Source of the DNA: Coriobacteriaceae bacterium
Lineage (GTDB): Bacteria > Actinomycetota > Coriobacteriia > Coriobacteriales > Coriobacteriaceae
Direction of reading: 5' to 3'
Assembly (NCBI GenBank): GCA_902399975.1
Contig: CABOHA010000004.1
Span: 1-64,000 of the forward strand
Length of the DNA stretch: 64,000 bases
In this document: piece after piece, positions 35,491-44,604 of the stretch
Position numbering within the stretch: the first letter of the stretch is position 1
Layout: every line of letters begins with the position of its first letter
Notes under the pieces: generated by a model
The model's input: only the letters and a program-made list of their open reading frames with translations
What the model was told of the DNA's origin: nothing
Database searches by the model: none
Position numbers and translations under genes: made by a program

Positions 35491-37092
35491 TCACGCGCCC
35501 CCTTTCTGGACGAGTTCATCCAAGAGCTTCTCCGAAAACAGGTTGCCGCGACCCAGCTGCCCGTCGGGATCGAGCTGGAGCTTGAGCCGCGCCGACTCGA
35601 CCATGGCCTCGTGACCGTACATCGTCTCTAAGAAGCCCGCCTTGATCTTGCCGACGCCGTGCTCGGCAGAAACGGCACCGCCCATAGCCGTTACCTCCGC
35701 AGCCCACTGGGCAAACAGCTCGCCACCGCGACGGTAGTCCTGCGCGTCGCGCGGCAGGATGTTCACATGCAGATGGTTGTTACCGATGTGCCCCCAGGCA
35801 GCAGATTCAAGCCCACTTTCGGCTAACGTGCGGCGATAAAGGCCGATGACATCGTCCAAGCGTGCGTTGGGCACCGACATGTCCGAGCCCAGCTTGGTAA
35901 TGGTGGGGTCGATGCGGCGACGCTCGTCAATGAGCATATTGACGCTCTCGGGAACCGCGTGGCGGAAGAACCGCTGGCACTCGCGATCGACTTCGGTGCG
36001 GGCGACCCATGTCGCATCGTCGCGGCCGCCCGCAAACTCCAGCACCCATCCCAGGCGGTACAGCTCCTCGGTCGCCTGCGCCTCGTCATCGCAGTCGAGC
36101 TCCACGTAGACACAGACCTTTGCCTCGTCGTCGAGCGCCGGCAGCGAGGCAAACGCTGTCGACTGCTCGCGCTGGCGACGCAGGATATCCAGGGCGCCAG
36201 CATCGAAATACTCAATAGCGGCGGCATGGGACAGCACGGGACGCACGGAATCGGTAAAGGACACGGCCTTGTCTTCGCTATCGAAAAAGCAACTCACACC
36301 CCATACGACCGAAGGTGCCGCCTGCAGGGCGATCTCGAGCTCGGTAATGACGCCGAGCGTGCCGCACGCACCGATAAAAAGATCGATGGCGTCCATATCG
36401 TCCGCAACAAAATACCCCGAGGCATTTTTGGTCTTGGGCATGGTGTAGTCAGGAAGATCAAGCTCGAATGTATGACCCTCTGCCGTCACGAGCGACAGGT
36501 GGCGGCCCTGGGCAAAAGCCTCGCCGCGCTGAAGCTCAAGCAAATCGCCATCAGCCAGCGCGACGTGGAGTCCCGTGATATGCGGGCGCATGGGGCCGTA
36601 AGCGTAGCTGCGGGCGCCGGAGGCGTTGCATGCCGCCATGCCACCCAGACAGGCAGATGCCTCGGTGGGATCGGTGGGAAAGAACTGCTCGGGGGACTCT
36701 TGGAACTCCTCGTAGGCCTCAAGCGATGCCTGGTCCCAACCAGCGGTCGGCAGTACCTTCTTGCTCAGCTGCTTACGCAGCTCCGAGAGCACAACGCCCG
36801 GCTCCACGCGCAGCAGAAATTGGCCTTGTTCATCGCGGCGAAGGCCCAAGTAGCGATTCATACGGGAAGTATTGAGGATATGCCCACCGTGGGGCACAGC
36901 ACCGGCGGCAAGGCCGGTTCGGGCGCCCTGAACCGTTACCGGGACACGCTCGGCATGGAGCGTTTCCAAAATGGCACGGACCTCGTCTTCCGTTGTCGGA
37001 AACGAGATGCTCGATGCTTCGCCCGATGCACGAGATTCATCGCGGCCATACTCTTCGAACTCATCGGTGAAGGGTTTAATGGTTGCAGACAC
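35491..37092 (-). CDS. FAD-linked lactate/glycolate dehydrogenase (GlcD/LctD-like)
   Basis: A 533-residue flavoprotein. An N-terminal PCMH-type FAD domain (VPVTVQGARTGLAAGAVPHGG; PTEASACLGGMAACNASGAR) is followed by the FAD-oxidase C-terminal domain, with HIGNNHLHVNILP and a final GAVSAEHGVGKIKAGFL that are the substrate and metal binding signature. Adjacent EtfB and EtfA indicate a lactate dehydrogenase that drives NAD reduction with reduced ferredoxin, as LctD in Acetobacterium. A 2-hydroxyglutarate or other 2-hydroxy acid substrate remains possible. The GTG at 37092 has AAAGGGGGAG upstream. No lactate permease is in the window. Confidence 0.9.
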   Translation of the reverse strand: MSATIKPFTDEFEEYGRDESRASGEASSISFPTTEDEVRAILETLHAERVPVTVQGARTGLAAGAVPHGGHILNTSRMNRYLGLRRDEQGQFLLRVEPGVVLSELRKQLSKKVLPTAGWDQASLEAYEEFQESPEQFFPTDPTEASACLGGMAACNASGARSYAYGPMRPHITGLHVALADGDLLELQRGEAFAQGRHLSLVTAEGHTFELDLPDYTMPKTKNASGYFVADDMDAIDLFIGACGTLGVITELEIALQAAPSVVWGVSCFFDSEDKAVSFTDSVRPVLSHAAAIEYFDAGALDILRRQREQSTAFASLPALDDEAKVCVYVELDCDDEAQATEELYRLGWVLEFAGGRDDATWVARTEVDRECQRFFRHAVPESVNMLIDERRRIDPTITKLGSDMSVPNARLDDVIGLYRRTLAESGLESAAWGHIGNNHLHVNILPRDAQDYRRGGELFAQWAAEVTAMGGAVSAEHGVGKIKAGFLETMYGHEAMVESARLKLQLDPDGQLGRGNLFSEKLLDELVQKGGA

Positions 37093-37438
37093 GCGAACTC
37101 CCCCTTTAGCTAACTACAGTGTTTGCAGGGAGATGTTACCGCATCGTTTCGTCGACGTGTTCGAGACCGTCTCCATAATTGGCGATTTTTACGTTTGTGC
37201 AATTCGGCGAACGGCAAGGCTTCCTCGGCAGACGATGCTTTTGACACATATCGCCCCGCCGTCGCCGACCGCTCGATTGTCGCTCGAAAAAAGTTGAAGT
37301 AATTTTTTCCACCTTTTACCTGCTGAGATGTCAATCCGTCAAGCATTTGGTCAGAAATTGGTCAAGTAGCGGCTGATACGGTCGGCGTCGACAACCAAAA
37401 CCGATAGAAGTTTTGGCCCCAGAAGCAGGGAGGTTCCC
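37093..37438. other. Gene-free divergent region
   Basis: 346 bases between the dehydrogenase operon and the surface cassette. I see no gene. A less GC-rich stretch lies at 37290-37370, with TTGAAG near 37295 and a TTGGTCA direct repeat at about 37347 and 37358, but no promoter with good spacing can be named. Confidence 0.45.
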
Positions 37439-37735
37439 ATGGCATATTACTGGCCCCAGTACGGCGTCGCCATCGAGGTCGACGACGATCCCTATCTCCT
37501 GCCTTTCGACGAAGAGGCGTTCCCCGATACGGCGGTCTACCACGTCACCACCGATGTTATCTGCGACCCCGAGTCGTTCTCGGCGCTCGCCCACCACATC
37601 GCGCGTATCCACGACATCGAGCTCCCTCACGACTTTGACGAGCTCATCTACTCGCGCCGCCTGATGCTTCACATGCTCTTTGGAGCGGACCCGTCCACGT
37701 TCGCACGTGTCTACACCACCAAGGACGCCGCATGA
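37439..37735 (+). CDS. Hypothetical protein, first gene of surface cassette
   Basis: A 98-residue acidic, apparently cytoplasmic protein of unrecognised family. It begins MAYYWPQYGVAIEVDDDPYL, has no signal peptide or membrane segment and no known catalytic motif. AGGGAGG with proper spacing supports the start. Its last codons overlap the next gene by 4 bases (ATGA), so it is coupled to a membrane protein gene and is presumably part of the same function. Confidence 0.7.
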   Translation: MAYYWPQYGVAIEVDDDPYLLPFDEEAFPDTAVYHVTTDVICDPESFSALAHHIARIHDIELPHDFDELIYSRRLMLHMLFGADPSTFARVYTTKDAA

Positions 37736-38241
37736 GTGCGAAGAAGCCGCCCCGCCTCGCAGGACTGGGGCGTCGCAAGAAACTCGTCGTTGTCTGCCTG
37801 GCTATCGTCTGCGCCCTCATCGCCGTAGGGCTATACGCCTGGCAGTCGCAGCCCGTGCCCGAAGCGGGCGCCTCAGTCACGACGGCAGAGGGCAAATCGC
37901 GACAAGAAATCCAAGATGAGCTCGATGCCATCGTCCGCGACAACATGATGACGATTTCGGTCGCGCCGGTCGCTCAGCTACAGGAGGACGGCAAGCTGCG
38001 CGTCAACGTGCAAAACGTCCAAGACAATAAATTTCCCCAGCGATTCCGCGTCATCCAAAACGACGAGACCATGTACGAATCCGGTGTGGTCGAGACCGGC
38101 AAGACAATCGAGACGTGCCCCGCCGGCGACATCAAAGAAGGCGAGGCATACATCGAGATCCAGGCACTCGATGCCAAGACCCTCGACAGCCACGGCAATC
38201 CGACACGTGTCAGGGTACGGGTTGAGCAAGCCGAGAACTAG
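37732..38241 (+). CDS. Hypothetical membrane-anchored extracellular protein
   Basis: A 169-residue protein with a basic N-terminus (GLGRRKKL), one membrane segment at about residues 18-36 (VVVCLAIVCALIAVGLYAW) and an exported C-terminal domain of about 120 residues, likely a beta-sandwich by its alternating pattern (RFRVIQND, YIEIQALD, RVRVRVEQ). No known family recognised. The single helix with positive residues before it predicts the C-terminus outside. It overlaps the preceding gene by 4 bases. Confidence 0.72.
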   Translation: MSAKKPPRLAGLGRRKKLVVVCLAIVCALIAVGLYAWQSQPVPEAGASVTTAEGKSRQEIQDELDAIVRDNMMTISVAPVAQLQEDGKLRVNVQNVQDNKFPQRFRVIQNDETMYESGVVETGKTIETCPAGDIKEGEAYIEIQALDAKTLDSHGNPTRVRVRVEQAEN

Positions 38242-38331
38242 CTTTTTCGGCCGACGCGGCACCGCACGCAATTCACCAGCATTCGTCCAATCATCGCGGG
38301 GACGGCCCGCGGCGAATAGAAAGGAACGACC

Positions 38332-38931
38332 ATGGACATCACCAGGAACATGAACGGAGCCAGAGCGCTCGTCGTGGGCGCAGGGCTCGCGCTCGCGCTC
38401 GCAATGGGCGCCGCCCCGACGCCAGCTCTGGCAGCCGGGCGCGTTGGAACCACGAAAGTAATGGTCAGGACCGAGATCGACAACGTAGAGTTCAAAGTTC
38501 CGACGGTTATTCCCTTCGTCGCCAAGGCCGACGGCACGCTTCAGGGCCCCTCAGAAGACGCGACCACCATCGACAATCATTCGGCCTACGGCATCCATGT
38601 CACCAACATGAAGATCGACGCCATGAACACCTGGACCATTGCCGCCGACGCCAAGGCCGGAACCGCGCAGAATTCCATCGACCTTAAGGTCGGCCCCGAC
38701 GGCGCACTCCAGAACGCCAGCGCCGCAATGCAGGAGACGGGCCTCGATCTTTCCAAGAATGCAGCCTTCGACATGGGCTACCAGGGCATTGCCGGCGGCA
38801 CGGACAAAATTAAGCTCAAGACAAGCGGAAACGTCGCCCGCGTCACGCGCGACATCTTCCGCGTAACCGGCGAAGGCGATCAGGTTGCAACGATCACCTG
38901 GACGGTCGAGCCCGGTGCGCACACGGCATAA
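38332..38931 (+). CDS. Secreted surface protein, unknown family
   Basis: A 199-residue exported protein. The N-terminus has a signal peptide ending in PTPALAAG with predicted cleavage after ALA near residue 34. The mature part is beta-rich with VPTVIPFVAKADGTL, NHSAYGIHVTNMKID and a closing ITWTVEPGAHTA, a pattern that recalls TasA/WxL-like surface beta-sandwich proteins, but I cannot assign a family. There is no C-terminal anchor, so it may bind other wall components or assemble as a fibre subunit. GAAAGGAAC precedes the ATG. The next gene begins inside its 3' end. Confidence 0.72.
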   Translation: MDITRNMNGARALVVGAGLALALAMGAAPTPALAAGRVGTTKVMVRTEIDNVEFKVPTVIPFVAKADGTLQGPSEDATTIDNHSAYGIHVTNMKIDAMNTWTIAADAKAGTAQNSIDLKVGPDGALQNASAAMQETGLDLSKNAAFDMGYQGIAGGTDKIKLKTSGNVARVTRDIFRVTGEGDQVATITWTVEPGAHTA

Positions 38932-39196
38932 GGCTATCGCCCTGGCCGCCACCGTCAGCATCCTAGCGTTTGGGCCAGCCATGGCCTTTGCCCAGCAAGA
39001 ACAGGCACAGGCCGCCACGCAAGTGACGGTCGATCTCTCGGAACTCGACCGCGGCGACCGCGAGGAACCGTTGGCGCAGACAGGCGACAGACGATGGCTC
39101 TTGGCAGTAGGTGCCACAGCAGCAGGCGCGGGGACCGCCGGCCTCGGTCTGCACATCAAACACAGCCAGAAACAAAACACGGATAGGCCGCACTAA
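38915..39196 (+). CDS. Small LAxTG-type sortase substrate
   Basis: A 93-residue exported protein. It has a signal peptide (RTRHKAIALAATVSILAF, cleavage after AFA), a short mature region (QVTVDLSEL), then a sorting signal PLAQTGD, a 20-residue hydrophobic stretch and a basic tail HIKHSQK. LAxTG is the motif preferred by class E sortases of Actinobacteria, so the protein is probably wall linked or joined to a pilin. No sortase gene is in the window. The likely start is GTG at 38915, overlapping the previous gene by 17 bases; a TTG at 38885 would give 103 residues. Confidence 0.7.
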   Translation: MRTRHKAIALAATVSILAFGPAMAFAQQEQAQAATQVTVDLSELDRGDREEPLAQTGDRRWLLAVGATAAGAGTAGLGLHIKHSQKQNTDRPH

Positions 39197-39214
39197 ATTA
39201 GCTAAGGAGACCCC

Positions 39215-40645
39215 ATGGCATCGAAGAACCTTTTGCCCGTCGTCGCACTCTGCGGCGCGCTCGCAACCGGAACGCCTGTCGCCGCTTGGGCGACTCCCGT
39301 CATGGCAGACTCCTTACCAGCAGCCCTAAGCTCCGCACCAAATCCGTCGAGCGCCATTGCGTGCAAGCGTTTTTCGTTCGCACAGGCCGCAATCTCAACC
39401 TCGGGATGCCTTCGTCGTAATACGGACGGCTCGATAGTCGTGGATATCAATCGTTCGAACAAGGCAAACGGCTCCCAGGCGGGGTGCGCCGTCTGCACAT
39501 GGCGCTCGATTGTGCTCGATGCAGATGGCGATCCGTGCGATTTGGGGTTGCGCATCGATATCGCTTCGGTCGATGACTCGGCGAACGGAGCGAAGGTCGC
39601 CTTCGACGGTGCGTTTTTCGAGAAAGGAGGCGGTATATGTCTGGGCTGCGCCGCCGCGAATGCAGACGATGTGCAGCCCACCCTCTCATTCACGGCATCG
39701 CTGCGGCTGACCAAGGCGGGCACCGATGCCATCGCGGCGGGAGAAGCATCCCTGCTGTTCTACGCCGCCAGTACCGAAGACACAGACATTCATTTCGAGA
39801 AGCCGGCCGGATCGCTCAGCCTTACGCGCGGGACGGAGGCAGGCCCTATTGCGATCGATACCCACACGCTAGGCAGGCAACGCATTCTTGCCGACCCGGC
39901 GCTTCTCGAGATGGAGTGGAACGGATCCGGAGCCATCGGGATTGTCCCCTCCGCGCTTGACGCCAAGACGCTCCCCTCAAACGACGAACTCATCAACGCA
40001 ACCATACAAGAAGAGAGCACGGACAAAGAAGCAGGTGCGGGCGACACGCCGTCGCCGACAAACAGCGTCCCAGCTTCTTTCGAAGCACCGAATGAGCCCG
40101 CTACCGGTCCAAACGATCCCGAGCTCGCGGACAGTCTGGGGCTTGCTGATCCTCAGGAGATCGATGAAGGTAACTGCTGCGTGCTTGCCGCCCTCGACCA
40201 CACAGAGGTCATCGACGCCGCGAGCATCGAAGTTGCCGCCGCCAATCAGCCCGTCCGCAAGTCGGCCATCATCGCATTTCCCGAATCCATCGAAGTCGTC
40301 TTTTTGCCATCGGGCGAGGTCGTGGCCCCAACACTGCTCACCTTGTTGGGCGCCAAGAATACTCGAAACGAAATTAAAAAGGTCACGGTTGTCGACCCTG
40401 CAACCACCGCTAAACTGCGTCTATACGCCGTTGCCCCAGACGGAAGCAAGACCCTGGAATTCGATGGCGACACACTTCTAGCCTGGCGACGTCTGGACAT
40501 TATGCAAGACGTCTCGTATCAGATCGAACTCGAAGGGTTTGATCGTGCCCGCGATGCCAATATCATCGCCGCGGCTATTGAATCCCCACAGCGGCTTATG
40601 ACACTGCGCTTTGACTACTATCCCTATGTCCCGACAACCACCTGA
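39215..40645 (+). CDS. Secreted cysteine-containing surface protein
   Basis: A 476-residue exported protein with a signal peptide (LLPVVALCGALATGTPVAAWA). The N-terminal half resembles a beta-sandwich with several cysteines (GCAVCTW, GICLGCAAAN). A low-complexity acidic linker with many Pro, Ser, Asn and Glu (about residues 265-310) separates a C-terminal domain (VRKSAIIAFPESIEVVFLP onward). No anchor motif is present at the C-terminus. Family not recognised. It lies 18 bp after the LAQTG gene with GGAG upstream, which supports a shared operon and complex. Confidence 0.72.
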   Translation: MASKNLLPVVALCGALATGTPVAAWATPVMADSLPAALSSAPNPSSAIACKRFSFAQAAISTSGCLRRNTDGSIVVDINRSNKANGSQAGCAVCTWRSIVLDADGDPCDLGLRIDIASVDDSANGAKVAFDGAFFEKGGGICLGCAAANADDVQPTLSFTASLRLTKAGTDAIAAGEASLLFYAASTEDTDIHFEKPAGSLSLTRGTEAGPIAIDTHTLGRQRILADPALLEMEWNGSGAIGIVPSALDAKTLPSNDELINATIQEESTDKEAGAGDTPSPTNSVPASFEAPNEPATGPNDPELADSLGLADPQEIDEGNCCVLAALDHTEVIDAASIEVAAANQPVRKSAIIAFPESIEVVFLPSGEVVAPTLLTLLGAKNTRNEIKKVTVVDPATTAKLRLYAVAPDGSKTLEFDGDTLLAWRRLDIMQDVSYQIELEGFDRARDANIIAAAIESPQRLMTLRFDYYPYVPTTT

Positions 40646-40763
40646 GGCTTAAATGCTGCGCATCATTCCTAATACCACTTATATAACGTATTAGATGAGT
40701 CGCGATGTGCCTCGCATTTCGTTCTGCTACGATTGCCACGTTGGCATCAATACAGGAGGGCTC

Positions 40764-41480
40764 ATGCCGGGCTTGGGAACAATCATCAACGTTGCGCTTT
40801 TAGTTGCGGGCGGTCTTTTGGGATTAGCGGGCGGCCGCTTCATTACACCGCGCATCCAAGACACGCTCATGAAAGCATCGGGGCTGTGCGTCCTGTTTAT
40901 CGGCCTGGGCGGCACCATGCAAAAGATGCTCATCATCGATGGAAAGGCGCTAGCGACCACCGGTACCACCATGCCCATCGTCTCATTTGCGCTCGGCTCG
41001 CTCATCGGCGAGGCCGTCAACTTGGAAGCCGCCATCGAGAACCTTGGCGAATGGCTCAAGCGCAAGACTGGCAGTGAGGGCGATAACGAGTTCACCAACG
41101 CTTTTGTCTCGACTTCACTCACCGTGTGCATTGGCGCCATGGCCATTGTGGGATCGATCCAGGACGGTCTGCTCGGCGACTGGTCAACGCTTGCCCTCAA
41201 GGGCGCACTGGACTGCATCATCGTCTGCACCATGACGGCCTCGCTTGGCCGCGGCTGCATCTTCTCGGCCCTGCCCGTCGCCGTGTTCCAGGGGACGATC
41301 ACGTTGTTTGCCGGCGCGCTCTCCCCCATCATGACCACAGCAGCCCTCAACAGCCTTTCGCTCGTAGGCTCCATGCTCATCTTCTGCGTCGGCGTCAACC
41401 TCATCCGTCCTCAGACGTTCCACACGGCCAATATGCTTCCCTCCGTCGTCATCGCCGTCATATACGCCCTCCTGTTCTAA
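40764..41480 (+). CDS. DUF554 family membrane protein
   Basis: A 238-residue integral membrane protein with about six or seven hydrophobic segments. The N-terminus MPGLGTIINVALLVAGGLLG and the motifs GGTMQKMLIIDGKAL and ALKGALDCIIVCTMTASLGRG are those of the DUF554/YdfK family, suspected to be transporters but of unknown function. The ATG at 40764 has AGGAGGG upstream; a longer frame to 40695 is rejected. It is 118 bp past the surface cassette and 87 bp before the defence cassette. Confidence 0.85.
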   Translation: MPGLGTIINVALLVAGGLLGLAGGRFITPRIQDTLMKASGLCVLFIGLGGTMQKMLIIDGKALATTGTTMPIVSFALGSLIGEAVNLEAAIENLGEWLKRKTGSEGDNEFTNAFVSTSLTVCIGAMAIVGSIQDGLLGDWSTLALKGALDCIIVCTMTASLGRGCIFSALPVAVFQGTITLFAGALSPIMTTAALNSLSLVGSMLIFCVGVNLIRPQTFHTANMLPSVVIAVIYALLF

Positions 41481-41502
41481 ATCTATCAACGCAGCGGTAT
41501 CT

Positions 41503-41531
41503 CGAACATCTGTTTGATGCTGTGCTATGAT
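41503..41531 (+). promoter_or_regulatory. Candidate promoter of the TerB-ATPase-helicase cassette
   Basis: TATGAT (41526-41531) with TGC directly before it forms an extended -10. The -35 is weak (GAACAT). It lies 36 bases ahead of the first start codon. Confidence 0.4.
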
Positions 41532-41567
41532 ATGAGGTCATCGTAGCTGCGTTCGAGAGGAGGAGCG

Positions 41568-43307
41568 GTGGCCGACCAGGACATCAAGATGCTCATCGAG
41601 CGCATTATGGCCGAGGCCCGAACCCATCAGTCCGCCCGCTTCTCAAACGAAATCTACGCAGACGAGCCGATTCTCAAGACCGGCCGCCAGATGCAGAACT
41701 TCCTCCCCGACCAATACCGCAAGATGCGTGAGATATCGCGTTGGCAAGAAGACCCAAAGGGCGGCGCGGGCCGTTGGCTTTCGGAAGCCGAACTTTTCTA
41801 CCGCCAAGGCCTGCTGATGGCCGACTTTGAGGACGACTGTCCCTACAACGGCACCTTTAAGTCGTACTTTCCCACCTACAACGCCATGAGCGACCGGCAG
41901 TTGCGCGGCTACTTTACCTGGCGTGCCCAAGTGCGCCGCGGGAATATCGAGGAGACATCGACCTCGTTTGCCTTCTTGTATCTCTACGAGCTGATCTGCG
42001 GCATTGGCGTAGATGATCCGCTCGATGGTTTTAACAAGATCAAGGCTTTTTGGGATGTCTATCGCGCCTTCGAGCCCGGCATCGACCGGTTTGCGCGCGT
42101 GTGGCTGCAGGACTACGCCGTGTTCCACGGGCTCGACCCCAAGCTGCTTCGCGACTCTAAAACCGTCATGTTCGATAACGCCCTTATCGAACTGCGGCGC
42201 GCGGCACGAGACCTTGTACCGGCACCGTCCGGCCAGACCCCTAAGCGTCGCAAAACCTCCGAGCCCACGCTCCCCCTTCCGCCCGATGAGGTGCGCGAGG
42301 AGCGACTCATGGCCGCCATCAACGCCCTCTCCACGTACAACCTAAGTAGCTCGCGGCTCGACCGCAGCCACCACCGTGATCTGCGCCACGTGGCGTGCGC
42401 CGTGTATGTCCGCATGGTGCGCTACTATGACACGCACCGAAAGACCGGCATCGTGGCAAGTTTATTTGGGGAGGAGACGGCCATGCCCTACACCATGTTT
42501 GCCTCGGCCGTATTCTTTGCGCCCGAGCGCCACGAGGACTGCGAATACCGTCTGGACCCCATCCATATCTACCGTTGCCAAAACGGCTTTTGGGAATGCA
42601 TGCGTATCCACGGTAGTAGGCAAAAGAGCAGCAAGCTTGGCAAGATGATGCGCGCCTGCGACCAACGCCTGCGCCTGGCCCTGGACCCCGCCCATCCTCT
42701 AAAGGAAGAGAAGGTCCCCAAATATATGGCCAAGATCATCGATGACGAGATCGTGGCATGGCTTTCGTGGGATGCCGCGCACCAGCCCGTCAAGATCGAT
42801 ATCGACCTGAGCCAGCTGGGGCACATTCGGAGCGCCGCCGCGCAAACGCGCGAAGCGCTTTTGATCGATGAGGAGCGCGAGGACGGCACGCTTACGGATG
42901 CCGAGGTGGCAGTTGCCGAACGACGGGAAGCCGAGCCCGTGGCCGACACGATCGCCGAACCAGTCGCGACGACTATGCAGCAGGACGAGGCTAGCGTGCC
43001 GACCATCTCCACCGAGCAGTTTGGCGTCGTAGCCCCGCTCCTCGCGCCAACGCCCGCGCCCGCCGACACCGCGTCCGCACTCGATCCCGCCGCAGACGCC
43101 TATCTTCGAGCACTACTCGAGCAAAACGCAGCACAGACGGCATCGGCGGTGGAACAGTCGGGCAAGAGTGAGGACATGCTCGTCGATAGCATCAACGAGG
43201 CGCTCTTTGACCTGGTGGGCGACACCGTAATTGAATTTAGCGCGGCAGGGCCGCAGATTATCGAGGACTACGAAGCAGACGTGAGAGGATACCTAGACCA
43301 TGAGTGA
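41568..43307 (+). CDS. TerB_N/TerB_C domain protein, Shango SngA-like
   Basis: A 579-residue soluble protein. The N-terminal ~210 residues match a TerB_N-type domain (FSNEIYADEPILKTGRQMQ; GYFTWRAQVRRGN; FAFLYLYELICGIGV). The C-terminal ~50 residues match the TerB_C end (SINEALFDLVGDTVIEF...IEDYEADVRGYL). Between them lies an Arg/Lys-rich region and a variable Ala/Glu linker, without an obvious TerB metal-binding core. The gene overlaps the ATPase gene by 8 bases. In the Shango anti-phage system a TerB-like protein is encoded with an ATPase and a helicase, as here. GTG start with GAGGAGGAG upstream. No tellurite resistance genes are nearby. Confidence 0.8.
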   Translation: MADQDIKMLIERIMAEARTHQSARFSNEIYADEPILKTGRQMQNFLPDQYRKMREISRWQEDPKGGAGRWLSEAELFYRQGLLMADFEDDCPYNGTFKSYFPTYNAMSDRQLRGYFTWRAQVRRGNIEETSTSFAFLYLYELICGIGVDDPLDGFNKIKAFWDVYRAFEPGIDRFARVWLQDYAVFHGLDPKLLRDSKTVMFDNALIELRRAARDLVPAPSGQTPKRRKTSEPTLPLPPDEVREERLMAAINALSTYNLSSSRLDRSHHRDLRHVACAVYVRMVRYYDTHRKTGIVASLFGEETAMPYTMFASAVFFAPERHEDCEYRLDPIHIYRCQNGFWECMRIHGSRQKSSKLGKMMRACDQRLRLALDPAHPLKEEKVPKYMAKIIDDEIVAWLSWDAAHQPVKIDIDLSQLGHIRSAAAQTREALLIDEEREDGTLTDAEVAVAERREAEPVADTIAEPVATTMQQDEASVPTISTEQFGVVAPLLAPTPAPADTASALDPAADAYLRALLEQNAAQTASAVEQSGKSEDMLVDSINEALFDLVGDTVIEFSAAGPQIIEDYEADVRGYLDHE

Positions 43308-44604
43308 TACCGCATCCGCAGCACCTCGCGTGCCCAAGCGCGTCGCTGCCGTCATTCTCAACTCGCTCAAGGGCGGCGTGGTCCCGCGCATCGGCCTTCC
43401 TTACATCACCGTAGGGCGCGAGGTCGAGATCCGCGCCCTGCTCACCGATCTGAGTCTCATCGCCGACGGTGGCGCGAGCTTCCGCTTTCTGGTCGGTCGT
43501 TACGGCGCCGGCAAGAGCTTTTTGCTCCAGACCATCCGCACGCACGCCATGGGCGAGGGATTCGTCGTCGCTGATGCCGACCTGTCGCCCGAGCGCCGCC
43601 TGCAGGGCGGTCAGGGACAGGGCCTTGCCACCTACCGCGAGCTCATCCGCAATATATCGACCAAGACGCGCCCCGAGGGCGGTGCGCTCAACCTTATTCT
43701 GGATCGCTGGGTCGCCTCGTGTGCCGGCGTCGACGAGTCGGTCGTCAATGCCCAACTGGCCCCGCTCGAGGAGATGGTCCACGGCTTCGACTTCACCCGC
43801 ATGCTCCGCCGCTATCGCATGGCCGCATCCGGGGGCGACGAAGAGGCCATGAGCCGCGTGACCAAATGGATTCGCGGCGAATACCGCACCAAGAGCGAGG
43901 CACGCGCCGAGCTGGGCTCCTCGACCATCATCAGCGATGACGACTGGTACGACTACGTTAAGCTCATTGCGCGCTTTTTGGTCTGCAGCGGCTACAAGGG
44001 CATGCTGGTGCTCATCGACGAGCTCGTAAATTTGTACAAGATTCCCAACGCGATCACGCGCCAATACAACTACGAGAAGATTCTGACCATGTACAACGAC
44101 ACGCTTCAGGGCAAGGCGCAGTACCTGGGCGTGATCATGGGCGGCACGCCAACCTCCATCGAAGACCGCCGCCGTGGCGTATTCTCCTACGAGGCCTTGC
44201 GCAGTCGACTCGCTCAGGGCCGCTTTGCGCGCGAAGACCTTAAGGACATGCTCGCGCCCATCATCCGCCTGCAGCCACTCACCTATGAGGAGCTGCTGGT
44301 GCTGATCGAAAAGCTCATGCAAATTCACGCCGGCTACTTTGGCTGGACGCCCACGCTTACCGAGAACGACTTGGTGGACTTCCTCAAGATTGAGTTTGGC
44401 CGCGTGGGGGCCGACACGCATCTGACGCCCCGCGAGGTCATCCGCGACTTTATTGAGCTGCTCGACATCCTGTGTCAGAACCCTGACGCCAACGTAGCCG
44501 AGCTGCTGCAAAGCGTCGGTGGCGACACGCTAGCGCCGGCGACCGCAACAGGCGACACCGATACCGCAGGCGGCGACCGCAATTTCGCCGAGTTCACCAT
44601 CTAA
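43300..44604 (+). CDS. BrxC/BrxD-like P-loop ATPase, Shango SngB-like
   Basis: A 434-residue ATPase of the DUF2791/BREX ATP-binding family. Walker A is GRYGAGKSFLLQ (about residue 66) and Walker B is MLVLIDELVNLY (about residue 244), with a sensor-like segment GVIMGGTPTSIEDRRRG. Upstream, RVPKRVAAVILNSLKGGVVPRIGLPYITVGRE is the usual N-terminal pattern. It probably works with the TerB protein to recognise foreign DNA and license the helicase; this is inference from the defence family. The C-terminal 30 residues are low-complexity (TATGDTDTAGGD). A stem-loop follows before the helicase gene. Confidence 0.83.
   Translation: MSDTASAAPRVPKRVAAVILNSLKGGVVPRIGLPYITVGREVEIRALLTDLSLIADGGASFRFLVGRYGAGKSFLLQTIRTHAMGEGFVVADADLSPERRLQGGQGQGLATYRELIRNISTKTRPEGGALNLILDRWVASCAGVDESVVNAQLAPLEEMVHGFDFTRMLRRYRMAASGGDEEAMSRVTKWIRGEYRTKSEARAELGSSTIISDDDWYDYVKLIARFLVCSGYKGMLVLIDELVNLYKIPNAITRQYNYEKILTMYNDTLQGKAQYLGVIMGGTPTSIEDRRRGVFSYEALRSRLAQGRFAREDLKDMLAPIIRLQPLTYEELLVLIEKLMQIHAGYFGWTPTLTENDLVDFLKIEFGRVGADTHLTPREVIRDFIELLDILCQNPDANVAELLQSVGGDTLAPATATGDTDTAGGDRNFAEFTI

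Noticed and set aside
41568..43307. Tellurite resistance locus
   Set aside because: TerB_N/TerB_C domains occur in defence and stress proteins; no terC, terD or terZ genes are nearby, and the ATPase and helicase neighbours fit Shango better.
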